This document shows positions 36,394 to 46,215 of a stretch of DNA of 64,000 bases, in pieces. The translations under genes and the position numbers were made by a program. Position 1 is the first letter of the stretch. Each line of letters begins with the position of its first letter. Origin of the DNA: an uncultured Clostridia bacterium (GTDB taxonomy: Bacteria; Bacillota; Clostridia; TANB77; CAG-508); contig CAKPRA010000006.1 of assembly GCA_934180065.1 (NCBI GenBank), positions 5,952 to 69,951 of the forward strand, written 5' to 3'. Under the pieces are notes generated by a model. The model saw only the letters and a program-made list of their open reading frames with translations. It was not told the DNA's origin and did no database searches.

Positions 36394-36473
36394 TATAAAT
36401 ATTATAAAAAGGTGTTAAATGGAGTGAACTGAGGTTTGCTTCATTTAATTTTTATTATATATTAGGAAAGTTA

Positions 36474-36502
36474 TTGATAAATTATTAGATTTAGAGTATA
36501 AT
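36474..36502 (+). promoter_or_regulatory. Promoter of tmRNA
   Basis: TTGATA at 36474-36479, 17-bp spacer, TATAAT at 36497-36502, 18 bp before the mature tmRNA end. Confidence 0.75.
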
Positions 36503-36519
36503 ATGCTATAGTTACTTAT

Positions 36520-36873
36520 GGGGGTGTAACGGTTTCGACAGAAATCTAGAAGTATAAATAGCGAGTAGTGGATGGTTGCTTTGGCCACTTAAAAAAAGCA
36601 AAATAAATATAAACGCTAAAAACGAAGAATTAGCATTCGCTGCCTAATTGCAGTGACGTCTTATCTTTAATGCCCACGTTTTAGAATAAGGCGACGATTA
36701 GTGGGAAACGAAGCTATTTTTTGCTAAGAAAATAGGGGGTATCTATTTAGCTACTTTGTAAATAAGTTTGTTTGTTAACTTTTTTATAAAGGAAATATAA
36801 TAACAAACTGCACTCGGAGAGATTTATATGGAAGGGTTTTTGGACAGGAGTTCGATTCTCCTCACCTCCACCA
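36520..36873 (+). ncRNA. ssrA: tmRNA (SsrA)
   Basis: The 5' end GGGGGTGTAACGGTTTCGAC and 3' end GTTCGATTCTCCTCACCTCCACCA (last bases ACCTCCACCA) form the tRNA-like domain; acceptor pairs GGGGGTG/CACCTCC. The tag reading frame is best read from GCT at about 36615, after ATAAAC: AKNEELAFAA then UAA. Rescues stalled ribosomes and tags the nascent chain for proteolysis. The tag ends AFAA instead of the more frequent ALAA. Confidence 0.95.
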
Positions 36874-36918
36874 ATGACGTATCTGTTCGAACTTTTATAA
36901 GAACAGATGAGATATAAA

Positions 36919-36946
36919 AATCAATCAGAAATAAATCTGGTTGATT
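36919..36946 (+). terminator. Terminator after tmRNA
   Basis: AATCAATCAG / CTGGTTGATT stem (one G-U) followed by eight T. A second inverted repeat, ATCTGTTC / GAACAGAT, lies at 36881-36908. Confidence 0.8.
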
Positions 36947-37008
36947 TTTTTTGCTTATTTAAAGTAAGCAAATGAAAATCATCCTAGCAAGAAAGGATGG
37001 TGAAGCAA

Positions 37009-37278
37009 ATGAAAATAATTAAGGAAACCCTACAATTTGAGAAATCTTTAAAACAGCAACTAGACTTTATATGCGAATTTGCAAAGGTTACACCGGCATA
37101 CATCAACGGTACAATTAGAAAGATTGATAAAACAAATCTTTCATACATTGAGCCACACAGGGTAATTATTAAAGGTATTACATTCTTATGTTTCAATTAT
37201 TCAAATGATATTTATATTTCCAATTTAACAAATAAAATAAAAATATCAGAGCTAGAAGAATACCTAAAAGCCGTGTAA
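37009..37278 (+). CDS. Small hypothetical protein (89 aa)
   Basis: Start at ATG 37009, placed after AAGGATGG; an ATG 12 bases earlier is too close to the same ribosome binding site. Begins MKIIKETLQFEKSLKQQLDF. Mixed alpha/beta, cytosolic. No family recognised. Position before the recombinase suggests it belongs to the mobile segment. Confidence 0.55.
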   Translation: MKIIKETLQFEKSLKQQLDFICEFAKVTPAYINGTIRKIDKTNLSYIEPHRVIIKGITFLCFNYSNDIYISNLTNKIKISELEEYLKAV

Positions 37279-37290
37279 TCATTGAAAAAT

Positions 37291-37318
37291 TTGACATTTC
37301 AAAAAATCGTAATATAAT
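37291..37318 (+). promoter_or_regulatory. Promoter before the serine recombinase
   Basis: TTGACA at 37291-37296, 16-bp spacer, TATAAT at 37313-37318. Confidence 0.65.
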
Positions 37319-37413
37319 ATCTCAAGTAGACAAATTATGTATACGGAGAATGTTGTATGTTTTATAAGGATTTATATTTAAAGAAAATGGATTTAATTTA
37401 TAAAAAAGATTTT

Positions 37414-37462
37414 AAGAAGTGTCATTAGTAATTGATGTTTTATTACTATTGGCACTTCTTTT
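37414..37462 (+). terminator. Leader stem-loop before the serine recombinase
   Basis: AAGAAGTGTC (37414-37423) pairs with GGCACTTCTT (37451-37460), followed by TTTTG. It lies between the promoter and the GGGGGG ribosome binding site, so it may be an attenuator limiting recombinase expression. Confidence 0.5.
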
Positions 37463-37481
37463 GTGTATGGGGGGTTTATAA

Positions 37482-39377
37482 ATGGAGGAAAACAAGAAAA
37501 AATGTGGACTATATCTTAGAGTATCAACTGAAGATCAGGCTCGCGAAGGTTTCAGCTTGCCAGAACAAAAAGAAAGACTTGAGATGTTTTGTAAGTTTAA
37601 GAATTATGAAATAATTGATTATTACGAAGATGCTGGAATAAGTGCTAAAACAGGAAATCATAGACCAGAGTTTGAAAGATTAAAAGAAGATATAAAAGCT
37701 AAAAAAGTAAATACCATTGTTGCCTTAAAGCTAGATAGAATAACTAGAAGTATCTACGACTGGGGAAACTTAATGACTTTCCTTGATGAAAATGATGCCT
37801 ACCTAGACTGTGTTAATGATGAGATAAACACTACAACTGCTAATGGCAAAATGATTTCAAGACTTCTGATGAGTGTTAGTCAAAATGAAATTGAAAGAAC
37901 TAGCGAAAGAACCAAGATTGGTTTAGCAGGTGCTATTAAAAGCGGACATATTCCACATATAGCTTCACTAGGCTATAAGCACGAAGATAAAAAATTAGTG
38001 ATAGACTATGCTACAAAAGACATTGTGATTAGAATATTTGATTTATATTATAATGGTTATTCTTACAAGAAAATAAGCAATATTTTAAATAATGAGCAAG
38101 TTCTAGGTAAAACAAATTGGCGAGATTCAACTATTGTTACAATTTTAGAGAATGAAATATATAAAGGCGACTTCGTACACGGAAAAAGGACTAAACACCC
38201 TGTATATTATGAAAATGTAGTTGAGCCGATTGTTTCAAAAGATATGTGGGCAGATTGTCAGGTTCAAAAGAAAAAGAATTCAAGAAATTATCAAAGAACA
38301 TTAACCTACTTATATCTTCAAAAACTTAAATGCCCTAAATGTAGCAGAATATTAGGTGGAAAAGCAACAACAAAGAAAAACGGGAAAGCATATTTTTATT
38401 ATTATTGTAATGATTGCAAAATTGAGTTTAAAGAAAAGATTATTTATGATTTTATGAGCAAGCTAATAAATGAATTAGTTGAATATGATTCCGTTGTTAA
38501 TCAGTTCTTCTTGCCTATGATAAAACAAAAATTTGATGAACCAAAAGAACAACTTGAAAAGGAAATAAACAATCAAAAAAATAGACTAGAAAGAATAAAA
38601 AAAGCATATATAGATGGTGTTTTTGAACTAGAAGAATACAACAATGAAAGAAAAATTATTGAAAAAGCACTTGCAGAATTAGAAGAAAAACTTGGTACAA
38701 CGGATTGTACTGAAGAACTATGTTTTACTCCCAAAGATATACTTTTAAAACGAGATATAGATTATATAAAAAAGCTAAAACTAAACAAAGAATATACTGA
38801 AAAAACTAAAACTTGGAAGGATTATACACGAGATGAACAGGCTGATTTAGTAATGAGATATGTTGACAATATAGAGCTAGAACTTATAGGAACAGAGGTT
38901 GTAGTTAAGCAAATAAACTTTAGAGAATCCATTTGTAAACCTTGCAGAGAATTGTTTGAAAGTGGTTATATTGACACTACAAAACCAGCTATTTTTGGAA
39001 ATATTGTAGGCAATATTAGATTTAGTAATTACCTTCCAAAAGAGGAAGTTGCAGAGATTATTATGAGGTTAAGACAGTACTATGATGTTGGTTATACAGA
39101 GGCAACCTATTACTTAGATAAGCAAGTATTTTACTTTAATTTTAGACAAGATAATAGTGCAATTGTTAGAGTATTTCCATTAAAAGATTACTATAAATTA
39201 GACCCTGATTCTAAGATGAAAACCTACGAATTTGGTATTATTTACATTCGAGAAGAAGACAAATTTAAACTAAAAGAAATAGATTCTGCGTTTGATTATA
39301 TACCAGATGAAAGTAACAAAAGTGAAGTTTATACAAAGGAACAAATACCAATTTCAATTGGTGTTAAGCCAGTTTAA
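37482..39377 (+). CDS. Large serine recombinase
   Basis: 631 aa. An N-terminal catalytic domain (CGLYLRVSTEDQAREGFSLP with the nucleophile Ser, YEDAGISAKTGNHRPEFERL, LKLDRITRSIYD), a recombinase domain (IKSGHIPHIASLGYKHED, NILNNEQVLGKTNWRDSTI), a zinc ribbon (LKCPKCSRILGG...YYYCNDC) and a coiled coil near residues 360-410. About 130 extra C-terminal residues follow. It is intact, unlike the sigK-element enzyme. Presumably integrates and excises the neighbouring element. Confidence 0.92.
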   Translation: MEENKKKCGLYLRVSTEDQAREGFSLPEQKERLEMFCKFKNYEIIDYYEDAGISAKTGNHRPEFERLKEDIKAKKVNTIVALKLDRITRSIYDWGNLMTFLDENDAYLDCVNDEINTTTANGKMISRLLMSVSQNEIERTSERTKIGLAGAIKSGHIPHIASLGYKHEDKKLVIDYATKDIVIRIFDLYYNGYSYKKISNILNNEQVLGKTNWRDSTIVTILENEIYKGDFVHGKRTKHPVYYENVVEPIVSKDMWADCQVQKKKNSRNYQRTLTYLYLQKLKCPKCSRILGGKATTKKNGKAYFYYYCNDCKIEFKEKIIYDFMSKLINELVEYDSVVNQFFLPMIKQKFDEPKEQLEKEINNQKNRLERIKKAYIDGVFELEEYNNERKIIEKALAELEEKLGTTDCTEELCFTPKDILLKRDIDYIKKLKLNKEYTEKTKTWKDYTRDEQADLVMRYVDNIELELIGTEVVVKQINFRESICKPCRELFESGYIDTTKPAIFGNIVGNIRFSNYLPKEEVAEIIMRLRQYYDVGYTEATYYLDKQVFYFNFRQDNSAIVRVFPLKDYYKLDPDSKMKTYEFGIIYIREEDKFKLKEIDSAFDYIPDESNKSEVYTKEQIPISIGVKPV

Positions 39378-39397
39378 GTGCATATTTTTCACAGATA

Positions 39398-39662
39398 AAT
39401 TTTGCTTTGACAAAATTCATAACACCCTATGAGTTTTGACATACTATCAAAACTCGGGGGCTCTGCGAGGCATCATCTAATCAAATTTGCTACCTCAAAT
39501 TTGATTAGATGACAATGGACTTATCAGAGATAACTCCATTGAAAATTAACATCGGCAAAGTTTTGGTTCTTACCAAAACAAGCCTAGTTAATTTTACCAA
39601 AAAGAAAAAATTGCATTTTCTTTTTTGCTTGTATAATTTGCAAACTTTCATCTGCAAATTAT
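39398..39662. other. Cluster of stem-loops upstream of relaxase (oriT candidate)
   Basis: At least six stem-loops in 265 bp without a gene. AATTTTG/CAAAATT (39398-39417); GAGTTTTGA/TCAAAACTC (39431-39455); a perfect 17-bp stem TCATCTAATCAAATTTG with its complement (39473-39512); CAATGGA..TTATC/GATAA..TCCATTG (39513-39541); a compound stem AAAATTAAC..GGC..GTTTTGG and complements (39542-39595); ATAATTTGCA/TGCAAATTAT (39633-39662). Placement just before a MobV-type relaxase is typical of oriT. Confidence 0.55.
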
Positions 39663-39723
39663 ATGGATAGTACCAGCTAAAGAAGAAATTATATAAAGCA
39701 TAATCAAAGGAGGCTTGTACAAA

Positions 39724-41109
39724 ATGGAAGAATTATCATACTCTATTCACTTAGGCAGTGATAAAAACAGAACAAACAAAGCAAAAGAAATAGCTAAAAC
39801 TAATCCATCTGGAGAAACGTCTTTTAGTAATAATGGCATTCAAAATGCAAAGCAACTATCTAGAGTTAATAAGCACAATTTAAGAGATTATGATAATAAC
39901 AAAGAAGACATTTTTGTAATATATGGCACCAATAATTTATACCGTGATGTGCAAGAATTGTATTTGCAAGAGTTTGAGAATTCACGCATTGAATATGATA
40001 ATAAGCAAACTAGAGCAGACAGAAAAATAGACAACTATTTCAAACATATCTCTGATAGCAATTTATGGGACTTGGCTTGTGAGTTTATTGTAGAGCTTGG
40101 CGATATGGAGTTTTGGACTAACAAAGATGATACATATAGACACAAAATGATTGATGTATATAATGAACAAATTAAAGATTTAACAAGAATTGTACCAGAT
40201 TTTAAAATAGCTAATGCAGTAGTACACTTTGACGAAACCTCTCCCCACCTACATATAGTTGGTGTTCCAGTAAGTAATAACAATACTAGAGGAATGAAAA
40301 AGCAAGTTGCTAAATCTAAAATATTTACAAAGCAGTCATTGACTGCAATACAAGATTCAATGAGGAATTGTTGTATTAAATCTTATAATAAATTCTATGG
40401 CAGAACTGCAGAACTAAAGCACAAGCAAAAAGGCAGAAACATAGATGTTAATGTAAAAGATATGAAGAACTATAAAGAATTTAAAAAGCAATATGCTAAA
40501 AATAGAAAAAAGTTTGACAAGACCACTGAAAATATGAAGATAATTGATAATTCTTCAAAAGATATTACAGATATGTTAGACAACTTAAAACCATCCAAAT
40601 TGAACAAAAACAACAAAGTAATCTCAAATGAAGATATAGAAAAGATTGTGGACTACACAAAGAATGTTTCAAAGACTACACAATCAGTTAGAGATATAAA
40701 TGGGCTAAATAAGTTTATAGATGATTTTGAAGATAAGTACGAGAAAATGCATTATAGAAATTTTGAATTAGAAAATCAACTTGAAACCAAAGATGATGAG
40801 ATATATAGACTAAATGTAATAATAAATAAGAAAGACGAAAATATTAATAAATTACAACAAGATGTAAACGGTCTAAAAGGGCAAATATCTAAGCTAAAGC
40901 AATTTTGGTATAACATTATGAAACACTTTCAAAATAGAATTAACTACGACAAAGATGAAAATTATAAAATTATTAGTGATGACCTATATAGAAATGGAAT
41001 CTTTAGTGATGATGATTATGAAATTGCAAATAATCTTAATAAAAAGGTTGAACTTAAAGAAGATGCGAACATTCGTAATAAAGCAAGAAACAAAAGTGAT
41101 GCAAGATAA
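39724..41109 (+). CDS. Plasmid mobilisation relaxase (MobV/Pre family)
   Basis: 461 aa from ATG 39724 after AAAGGAGG. Contains the relaxase motif III HFDETSPHLHIVGVP with the metal-binding histidines (about residue 166 onward) and an N-terminal motif with candidate nucleophiles (ELSYSIHLGSDKN, Tyr/Ser). The C-terminal third is a coiled coil (ELENQLETKDDEIYRLNVII). Nicks oriT and leads transfer in families of this type. Only a helper conjugation system could supply the pore, as none is encoded here. Confidence 0.9.
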   Translation: MEELSYSIHLGSDKNRTNKAKEIAKTNPSGETSFSNNGIQNAKQLSRVNKHNLRDYDNNKEDIFVIYGTNNLYRDVQELYLQEFENSRIEYDNKQTRADRKIDNYFKHISDSNLWDLACEFIVELGDMEFWTNKDDTYRHKMIDVYNEQIKDLTRIVPDFKIANAVVHFDETSPHLHIVGVPVSNNNTRGMKKQVAKSKIFTKQSLTAIQDSMRNCCIKSYNKFYGRTAELKHKQKGRNIDVNVKDMKNYKEFKKQYAKNRKKFDKTTENMKIIDNSSKDITDMLDNLKPSKLNKNNKVISNEDIEKIVDYTKNVSKTTQSVRDINGLNKFIDDFEDKYEKMHYRNFELENQLETKDDEIYRLNVIINKKDENINKLQQDVNGLKGQISKLKQFWYNIMKHFQNRINYDKDENYKIISDDLYRNGIFSDDDYEIANNLNKKVELKEDANIRNKARNKSDAR

Positions 41110-41133
41110 AATATGAAAGGAAGAGATGGAATT

Positions 41134-41594
41134 ATGGAAGAATTAAAAAAAAAATATATGATAAAGATAACGGATTTGGGTATAAAAAGAATGGAGATTA
41201 CTATTTTCCAGAGTATTATTTAGGAAAAGGATTATCTCTTGAGAAAGCTATTAGACTAAAAGAACAAAGAGTTAAAGAAGATATTGAAAATAACACAGAA
41301 TATTGTGAAAATAAAATTTTAGGCAAGCATGGCAGAGCAAGGTTAAATTATATTAAAACCCACGAGCGAGGCTTATATGCTGAATTACTGATGAATGGAA
41401 CACTGTCTAAACAGCTTGCTAATATTGATTCTGTTGCTAATGAAAAAATTTCTTTTATAATTAAACTATTATCTAAATTAGAAAATATTAATGAAGATTT
41501 AAAAAGCCATGACCAATTGGCATGGGTTCAAGCTATGAATAACATTAAAAATAGAGCAGAGGAAATAGTTTATAATGAGATAATTTTCTCGTAA
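41134..41594 (+). pseudogene. TnpV-like transposon-associated protein, frameshift in poly-A
   Basis: ATG at 41134 gives MEELKKK and then hits an A10 run (41145-41154). The other frame continues IYDKDNGFGYKKNGDYYFPE and the TnpV-like core (GKHGRARLNYIKTHERGLYA, HDQLAWVQAMNNIKNRAEEI). One extra A would join them into about 153 aa. TnpV proteins accompany clostridial transposons; their function is unclear. It could be a slippage-expressed gene instead of a pseudogene. Confidence 0.7.
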
Positions 41595-41686
41595 AAGTAT
41601 TTGAACTTTTTTTAAAACTATTGTTTTCATTGGGATTGAATGATATAATTTTTACATAAATATAGTAATATTAAAGGAGATTAACT

Positions 41687-43354
41687 ATGAAATTAAAGGA
41701 TTTTATAAATAGAATCTTTGGAGTAAGATTGAAAAAACTTACATCAGGAAATATTGTTGAATCAGAGATAATACCTATAAGATATAAATATAAAAATGAT
41801 GTGGTAATAGCTAATTATATCAGAGATGAGATTAACGAAAACAGGGAATTATATAAAATATTTTTAGAAGAATATGATGAGATATGTATTGGTGATGTTG
41901 AAACTGAAAAGAATAATATTTTTAGAATAAATCACAATTTTGATAAAAGTCGATTTAAGAAAAAAAATGAAAGTTTAAAAAGAGAAACAATTGAATTAAT
42001 GGATAATATCTTGAATTCAAAGTATCATGATAGATTTCCAAATTTTTATATGGACATATTAAAAAGTAATACAAATGGAAATTATTTGTTTATCCCCATA
42101 ACTGGAGTAAAGCAAAAAGATGAATTATACTATAATATAACTCAGTATTTTGAAAATGATAAGTTGTATTTAGATTATTTATCTAGTTTAAATGATATAG
42201 ATGGATTAAAATTACTTATAAAATCAAAAGATACACGCGAATTTTTGGAAAAATACAATAAGATAAAAGCATGTAATCTTTTAAATTGGGAGTTAGAATT
42301 TTATAAAGATCATAAATACAATGATTTTTTCTCTAAAAATATAGATATAATAGATGAAGCAATAAATAATACAATGTATAATGCTAAAGAAAATATAATA
42401 GATGCTTTAAGTGGTAAAGATAATACAAAAACTTCTTCTAATGAAAATCAATTCGAATTGGATGACGAGCATAGTACAAATATGACAAAAACGGATATAT
42501 TTATATTATCCAAAAAAATTTTAGATTCGTTTGATACATCTGGTAAACTAGGAAAAAGTTTTGAAGAAAAATGGATGAAGGGTGGGATATTTTTATTTTA
42601 TCCAGAGGAAAAAAATCAGACAGCTGATTATTTAAGTCAACTCTGGAATATTGAAGATGAAAAAGACAAGCTTGTTGATCATGCTTATTACAATCGAACA
42701 CATGATTTATGTGTTATTCCTATCATGTGTGAAGTCACGGATATTCCAACAGTAATTCATGAATTTATACATCAATATTATTATAATAATACAAAGAATG
42801 AAAATCCATATTCAAGCGAAATTCCAAGTATTTTCTATGAAATGGAATCAATAAGGTATTTAAAAGAAAATGGATATGGTCATATTGCTAATATATTGCA
42901 GGAACAATTTGAAGACAGAAAAAGAAATGATTCCTTTAACAATTATTTTATGTTAAAGACATATGTACGTTTGCATAAAGCAAAAAGAAATGGAAAAATC
43001 ACATTTGAAAATATTTTAGATTGTAATTTCGATGATTTCAAAATGAATTCGAATGCAACTATTAATGATGTTATTAATGCGAAAAATAGAATAGCACAAC
43101 TAGACGTGAAAAAACTTGAAATAATAAGAAATGAAATAGGTATGGATAATGTAAGAAAAGAAATTTCATATACAGTTGGAACACTTATAGCTGAAAGATA
43201 TAGTGAAAGTGATTTTGTAAAAAAGGAAATGCTTGAGTTAATAAATAATCCAGAATATTCAGTTCAAAAATTATTAAATGGAATTGGTAAAGAAAGAGGG
43301 TTAAATTCATTTACGAAAAATTCTGAGGAAATTTCAGAAAGAGAAATCGAGTAA
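41687..43354 (+). CDS. Putative zinc metallopeptidase (HExxH), unknown family
   Basis: 555 aa. TVIHEFIHQYYY near residue 355 is an HExxH zinc motif, and SIFYEMESIRYL about 28 residues later offers a third Glu ligand, an arrangement like M3-type gluzincins (HEFGH...E). No signal peptide, so probably cytosolic. The first 300 residues are unrecognised. RBS AAAGGAG. Lies among mobile-element genes, so likely cargo; substrate unknown. Confidence 0.6.
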   Translation: MKLKDFINRIFGVRLKKLTSGNIVESEIIPIRYKYKNDVVIANYIRDEINENRELYKIFLEEYDEICIGDVETEKNNIFRINHNFDKSRFKKKNESLKRETIELMDNILNSKYHDRFPNFYMDILKSNTNGNYLFIPITGVKQKDELYYNITQYFENDKLYLDYLSSLNDIDGLKLLIKSKDTREFLEKYNKIKACNLLNWELEFYKDHKYNDFFSKNIDIIDEAINNTMYNAKENIIDALSGKDNTKTSSNENQFELDDEHSTNMTKTDIFILSKKILDSFDTSGKLGKSFEEKWMKGGIFLFYPEEKNQTADYLSQLWNIEDEKDKLVDHAYYNRTHDLCVIPIMCEVTDIPTVIHEFIHQYYYNNTKNENPYSSEIPSIFYEMESIRYLKENGYGHIANILQEQFEDRKRNDSFNNYFMLKTYVRLHKAKRNGKITFENILDCNFDDFKMNSNATINDVINAKNRIAQLDVKKLEIIRNEIGMDNVRKEISYTVGTLIAERYSESDFVKKEMLELINNPEYSVQKLLNGIGKERGLNSFTKNSEEISEREIE

Positions 43355-43492
43355 TTTTACAATAAGTATTAAAGATTTAAAGTTAGAATTTGTTTTCTAA
43401 CTTTTTTCTTTTTATACTAACAGCAATAACATAGAATTTAGTGTATTTTTATGATGTAATAAAGAAACATCTCAATTTGCTGTTTTCAATAT

Positions 43493-43639
43493 TTAAAGCT
43501 GATAAAAAATTAAAAAATATACAATGTTCGCTGTCAATGATTTTTGATTAGGACACCTGTTTGCTGCAACTTTAATAGTGATAGTTCCATTAATACAACT
43601 TTCTATTACTGCTTTTTTTAATTCTTCTTTTTTATTCAT
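43493..43639 (-). pseudogene. Transposase N-terminal remnant (HTH)
   Basis: The minus strand starts MNKKEELKKAVIESCINGTI and then TIKVAANRCPNQK, resembling the HTH start of ISNCY/IS1202-like transposases (KKAV...G..T...AA..LG.S.RQ). The recognition helix and all later parts are gone. The rest of the 43355-43882 gap has no recognisable gene apart from the promoter at its right end. Confidence 0.5.
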
Positions 43640-43741
43640 AACAGTTCTCATACCTCCATTATATCATAGGGTGAACTTTTCATAAGTTAATTTTATAGGG
43701 TGATCATATCATAAATTATCCATAAAACCATTTTATATAAC

Positions 43742-43769
43742 TTGACAAAATATAAAAAGATGATATAAT
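43742..43769 (+). promoter_or_regulatory. Consensus promoter
   Basis: TTGACA at 43742-43747, 16-bp spacer, TATAAT at 43764-43769, upstream of the 159-aa protein gene. Confidence 0.7.
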
Positions 43770-43882
43770 ATAAGTTATCTAGGAAAACTTCCTATTTATA
43801 TAAATTTAATATCCTTTTTTACAATGTAAATTGTTAACATAGATACTAAAAAATTTTATTAATTTTAAAGGAGAAAAATACT

Positions 43883-44362
43883 ATGAAAAAATCGAAATTG
43901 ATACTGTATTCACTTATTATCTGCATAGTAACTTTTGCCGGAATAACCGGAATAATGATTCATTCTTATACAGAAATGCACTATGACAAAAAATCTGATG
44001 CATATATATTATCTGAAAGTATGTTTGAAAAGTTTGTAAAATTTAGTGATAAAACATTTGCACACTATGAGGAAAATGGATATAATTCCTCTACTACTTC
44101 AGACTGGTTTGTATTATCAGAGGCTAAAATCCGCTTAGATGAATACATGTCGTCAAATACGTCTTTAGAAAAAAGTTGTATTGAATGGGCAACGGAAACC
44201 GGTCGTGGACGTTATGGTGTTCAGTACTCATGGAAAACAAGTGATGGATTGTATTACTCTAAGGTATTTTCGTGTAAATATGATGAAGGAACGTATCCAA
44301 AATTAAAGTTTGTTCAGAATGGACTGGTACAAGTTTCAACAACTAGTATAGTTCCAGGCTAA
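43883..44362 (+). CDS. Exported or membrane-anchored hypothetical protein (159 aa)
   Basis: An N-terminal membrane segment or signal (KLILYSLIICIVTFAGITGI), then a soluble domain (MFEKFVKFSDKTFAHYEENG...VQYSWKTSDGLYYSKVFSC). GC content and codon use look higher than in neighbouring genes, which with its position next to mobile DNA suggests recent acquisition. RBS AAAGGAG. Its own terminator follows. No family recognised. Confidence 0.65.
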   Translation: MKKSKLILYSLIICIVTFAGITGIMIHSYTEMHYDKKSDAYILSESMFEKFVKFSDKTFAHYEENGYNSSTTSDWFVLSEAKIRLDEYMSSNTSLEKSCIEWATETGRGRYGVQYSWKTSDGLYYSKVFSCKYDEGTYPKLKFVQNGLVQVSTTSIVPG

Positions 44363-44364
44363 AA

Positions 44365-44400
44365 AAAAGCAGCGCATATCTTAGGACTTGCGCTGCTTTT
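44365..44400 (+). terminator. GC-rich terminator
   Basis: AAAAGCAGCGCA / TGCGCTGCTTTT, a 12-bp stem starting 2 bases after the stop, then TGTATG. Unusually GC-rich for this genome, in keeping with acquired DNA. Confidence 0.8.
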
Positions 44401-44498
44401 TGTATGCGTGCGACGGGTATATCGTTTAGTTAATCGGTACACTTTTGTTTGTGTATGACAAAATATAGATAAAAACTGGTTTTGAAATAATAATAAAT

Positions 44499-46137
44499 TT
44501 ATTTTAGGAAATCTAAAACACTACTTGTTGTTTTTTTCATAATTTCAAAGATATTTTCATCAGAGCTAATATTTTTAAATATCTCATTTTTTATGTCTGA
44601 AAATTCAACATTTTCAATTTTTCTATTTATAAATATTTTCTTATTATGAAATAAGATATCATTTGCAGAATTATTAAGATGTAGAACAGGATATTTTTCT
44701 CCAATTACTTTAATATATTCCTCAGATATAAGAAAATATATCAAATCTTTTATTGAATTTTTAGAAAGGCTCTTCAATATACCATATGTTGATATCTTGT
44801 TTAATCTTAATTTGTTTATCTTTGAAGACTTTGTACCCTTTAGAATATCTGTTATTAAATTTACCCCATATTTTCCATTTAATTTAAAAATACAAGAAAG
44901 AATTTTCTGAGCCTCAATTGTAATATCAGTTGATTCAGATGGGAGAAGACAATTACTACAATTGCCACAATTTGAATTACTTATTTTTTCACCAAAATAT
45001 TCTAAAATAAATTTTCGCAAACACTTATCAGTATGGCAATATCTAATCATTGAGTTTAGCTTATCATATTCAATTTGGTGATTATTCTTTGATAAAGATG
45101 AATCTATAATATATTTATTTATCATAATGTCATCTTTTGAAAAAAGCAATATGCACTCAGAGCTTTGCCCATCACGTCCAGCTCTTCCAGCCTCTTGATA
45201 ATATCCTTCAATATCTTTAGGCATGTTGAAGTGAATTACATATCTAATATTTGGTTTATTAATTCCCATTCCAAATGCATTTGTTGCAATCATTAGATTA
45301 AATTTCCCAGAAACAAAATCATTTTGATTTATTGCTCGCTCTTTCTCATTCATTCCACCATGATATTTGGTTACAAGAAAACCCAAAGAAACTAGTTCAT
45401 CATATAGTGTGTTTACATTTTTTCTTGTTGAACAGTAAATTATACCAGGAAAATTGCTGTGTTTTTTTATGTAGTTTATTACATAGCTAAACTTATTTTC
45501 AGGAGTTTGAATACAGAATTTTAAGTTTTTTCTATCATATCCAGTTGTGAGTATATATGGATCTTCCAAGTGAAGTAAATTTATAATATCATTTTTTACA
45601 TTTTTTGTTGCAGTAGCTGTAAAAGCACTTATTATTGGTGTTGGCTTTAACTTTTTTATAGTATGTGCTATGGCTCTATAACTTGGTCTAAAATCATGAC
45701 CCCATTGTGATACGCAATGTGCTTCATCTATTGTAAACATGGAAATATTTAAATTAGATAATATGTTTTGAAAAGAATCAGAATTTAGTCTTTCTGGTGC
45801 TATATATATTATTTTGTAAACATTAGATAAAATATTTTTTATTGTTTGGGAATATTCATTTGATGATAAAGTGCTGTTGATATAAGTGGCTGAAATACCT
45901 ATTTGATTTAAACTGTCTACTTGATCTTTCATAAGAGAAATAAGTGGGGAAATAACTAATGTAACTCCGGGGGAGGATTAAAGCTGGAATTTGATAACAA
46001 ATTGATTTGCCAGCACCTGTTGGCATTATACCTAATACAGATCTGCCTGATAAAATATTTGAAATAATTTTTTCTTGGCCGGGTCTAAATGTTTCATAGC
46101 CAAAGTATTGTTTTAATAATAATTGTGTTTGGTTCAT
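44499..46137 (-). pseudogene. recQ: RecQ-family ATP-dependent DNA helicase, frameshifted
   Basis: The N-terminus MNQTQLLLKQYFGYETFRPG has the Q motif, then Walker A MPTGAGKSICYQIPALIL. The frame breaks at a C5 run near 45967; removing one C gives ILPGVTLVISPLISLMKDQ and continues to the end. Later motifs are intact: TIDEAHCVSQWGHDFRP, IIYCSTRKNV, YYQEAGRAGRDGQ, and a zinc-binding NCGNCSNC. Without the lesion it would be about 545 aa, including an RQC-like region, no obvious HRDC. It may be a one-base sequence error. Confidence 0.88.
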
Positions 46138-46215
46138 GTATACCTCTTTTCTTTATAATGTTGTTATTATAGCAGAAATTTTACTTTTTTTCAATCTAAT
46201 ATAGTAAGGAGAATT

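Larger units (their letters stand above)
36997..41594. mobile_element. Putative integrative mobilisable element next to ssrA
   Basis: A run of accessory genes directly after tmRNA: a small protein, a large serine recombinase, a stem-loop cluster, a MobV-type relaxase and TnpV. These are the integration and mobilisation modules of an IME. The right boundary is uncertain; it may extend through the metallopeptidase-like gene and IS remnant to about 43640. I could not identify direct repeats marking att sites. Confidence 0.5.
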
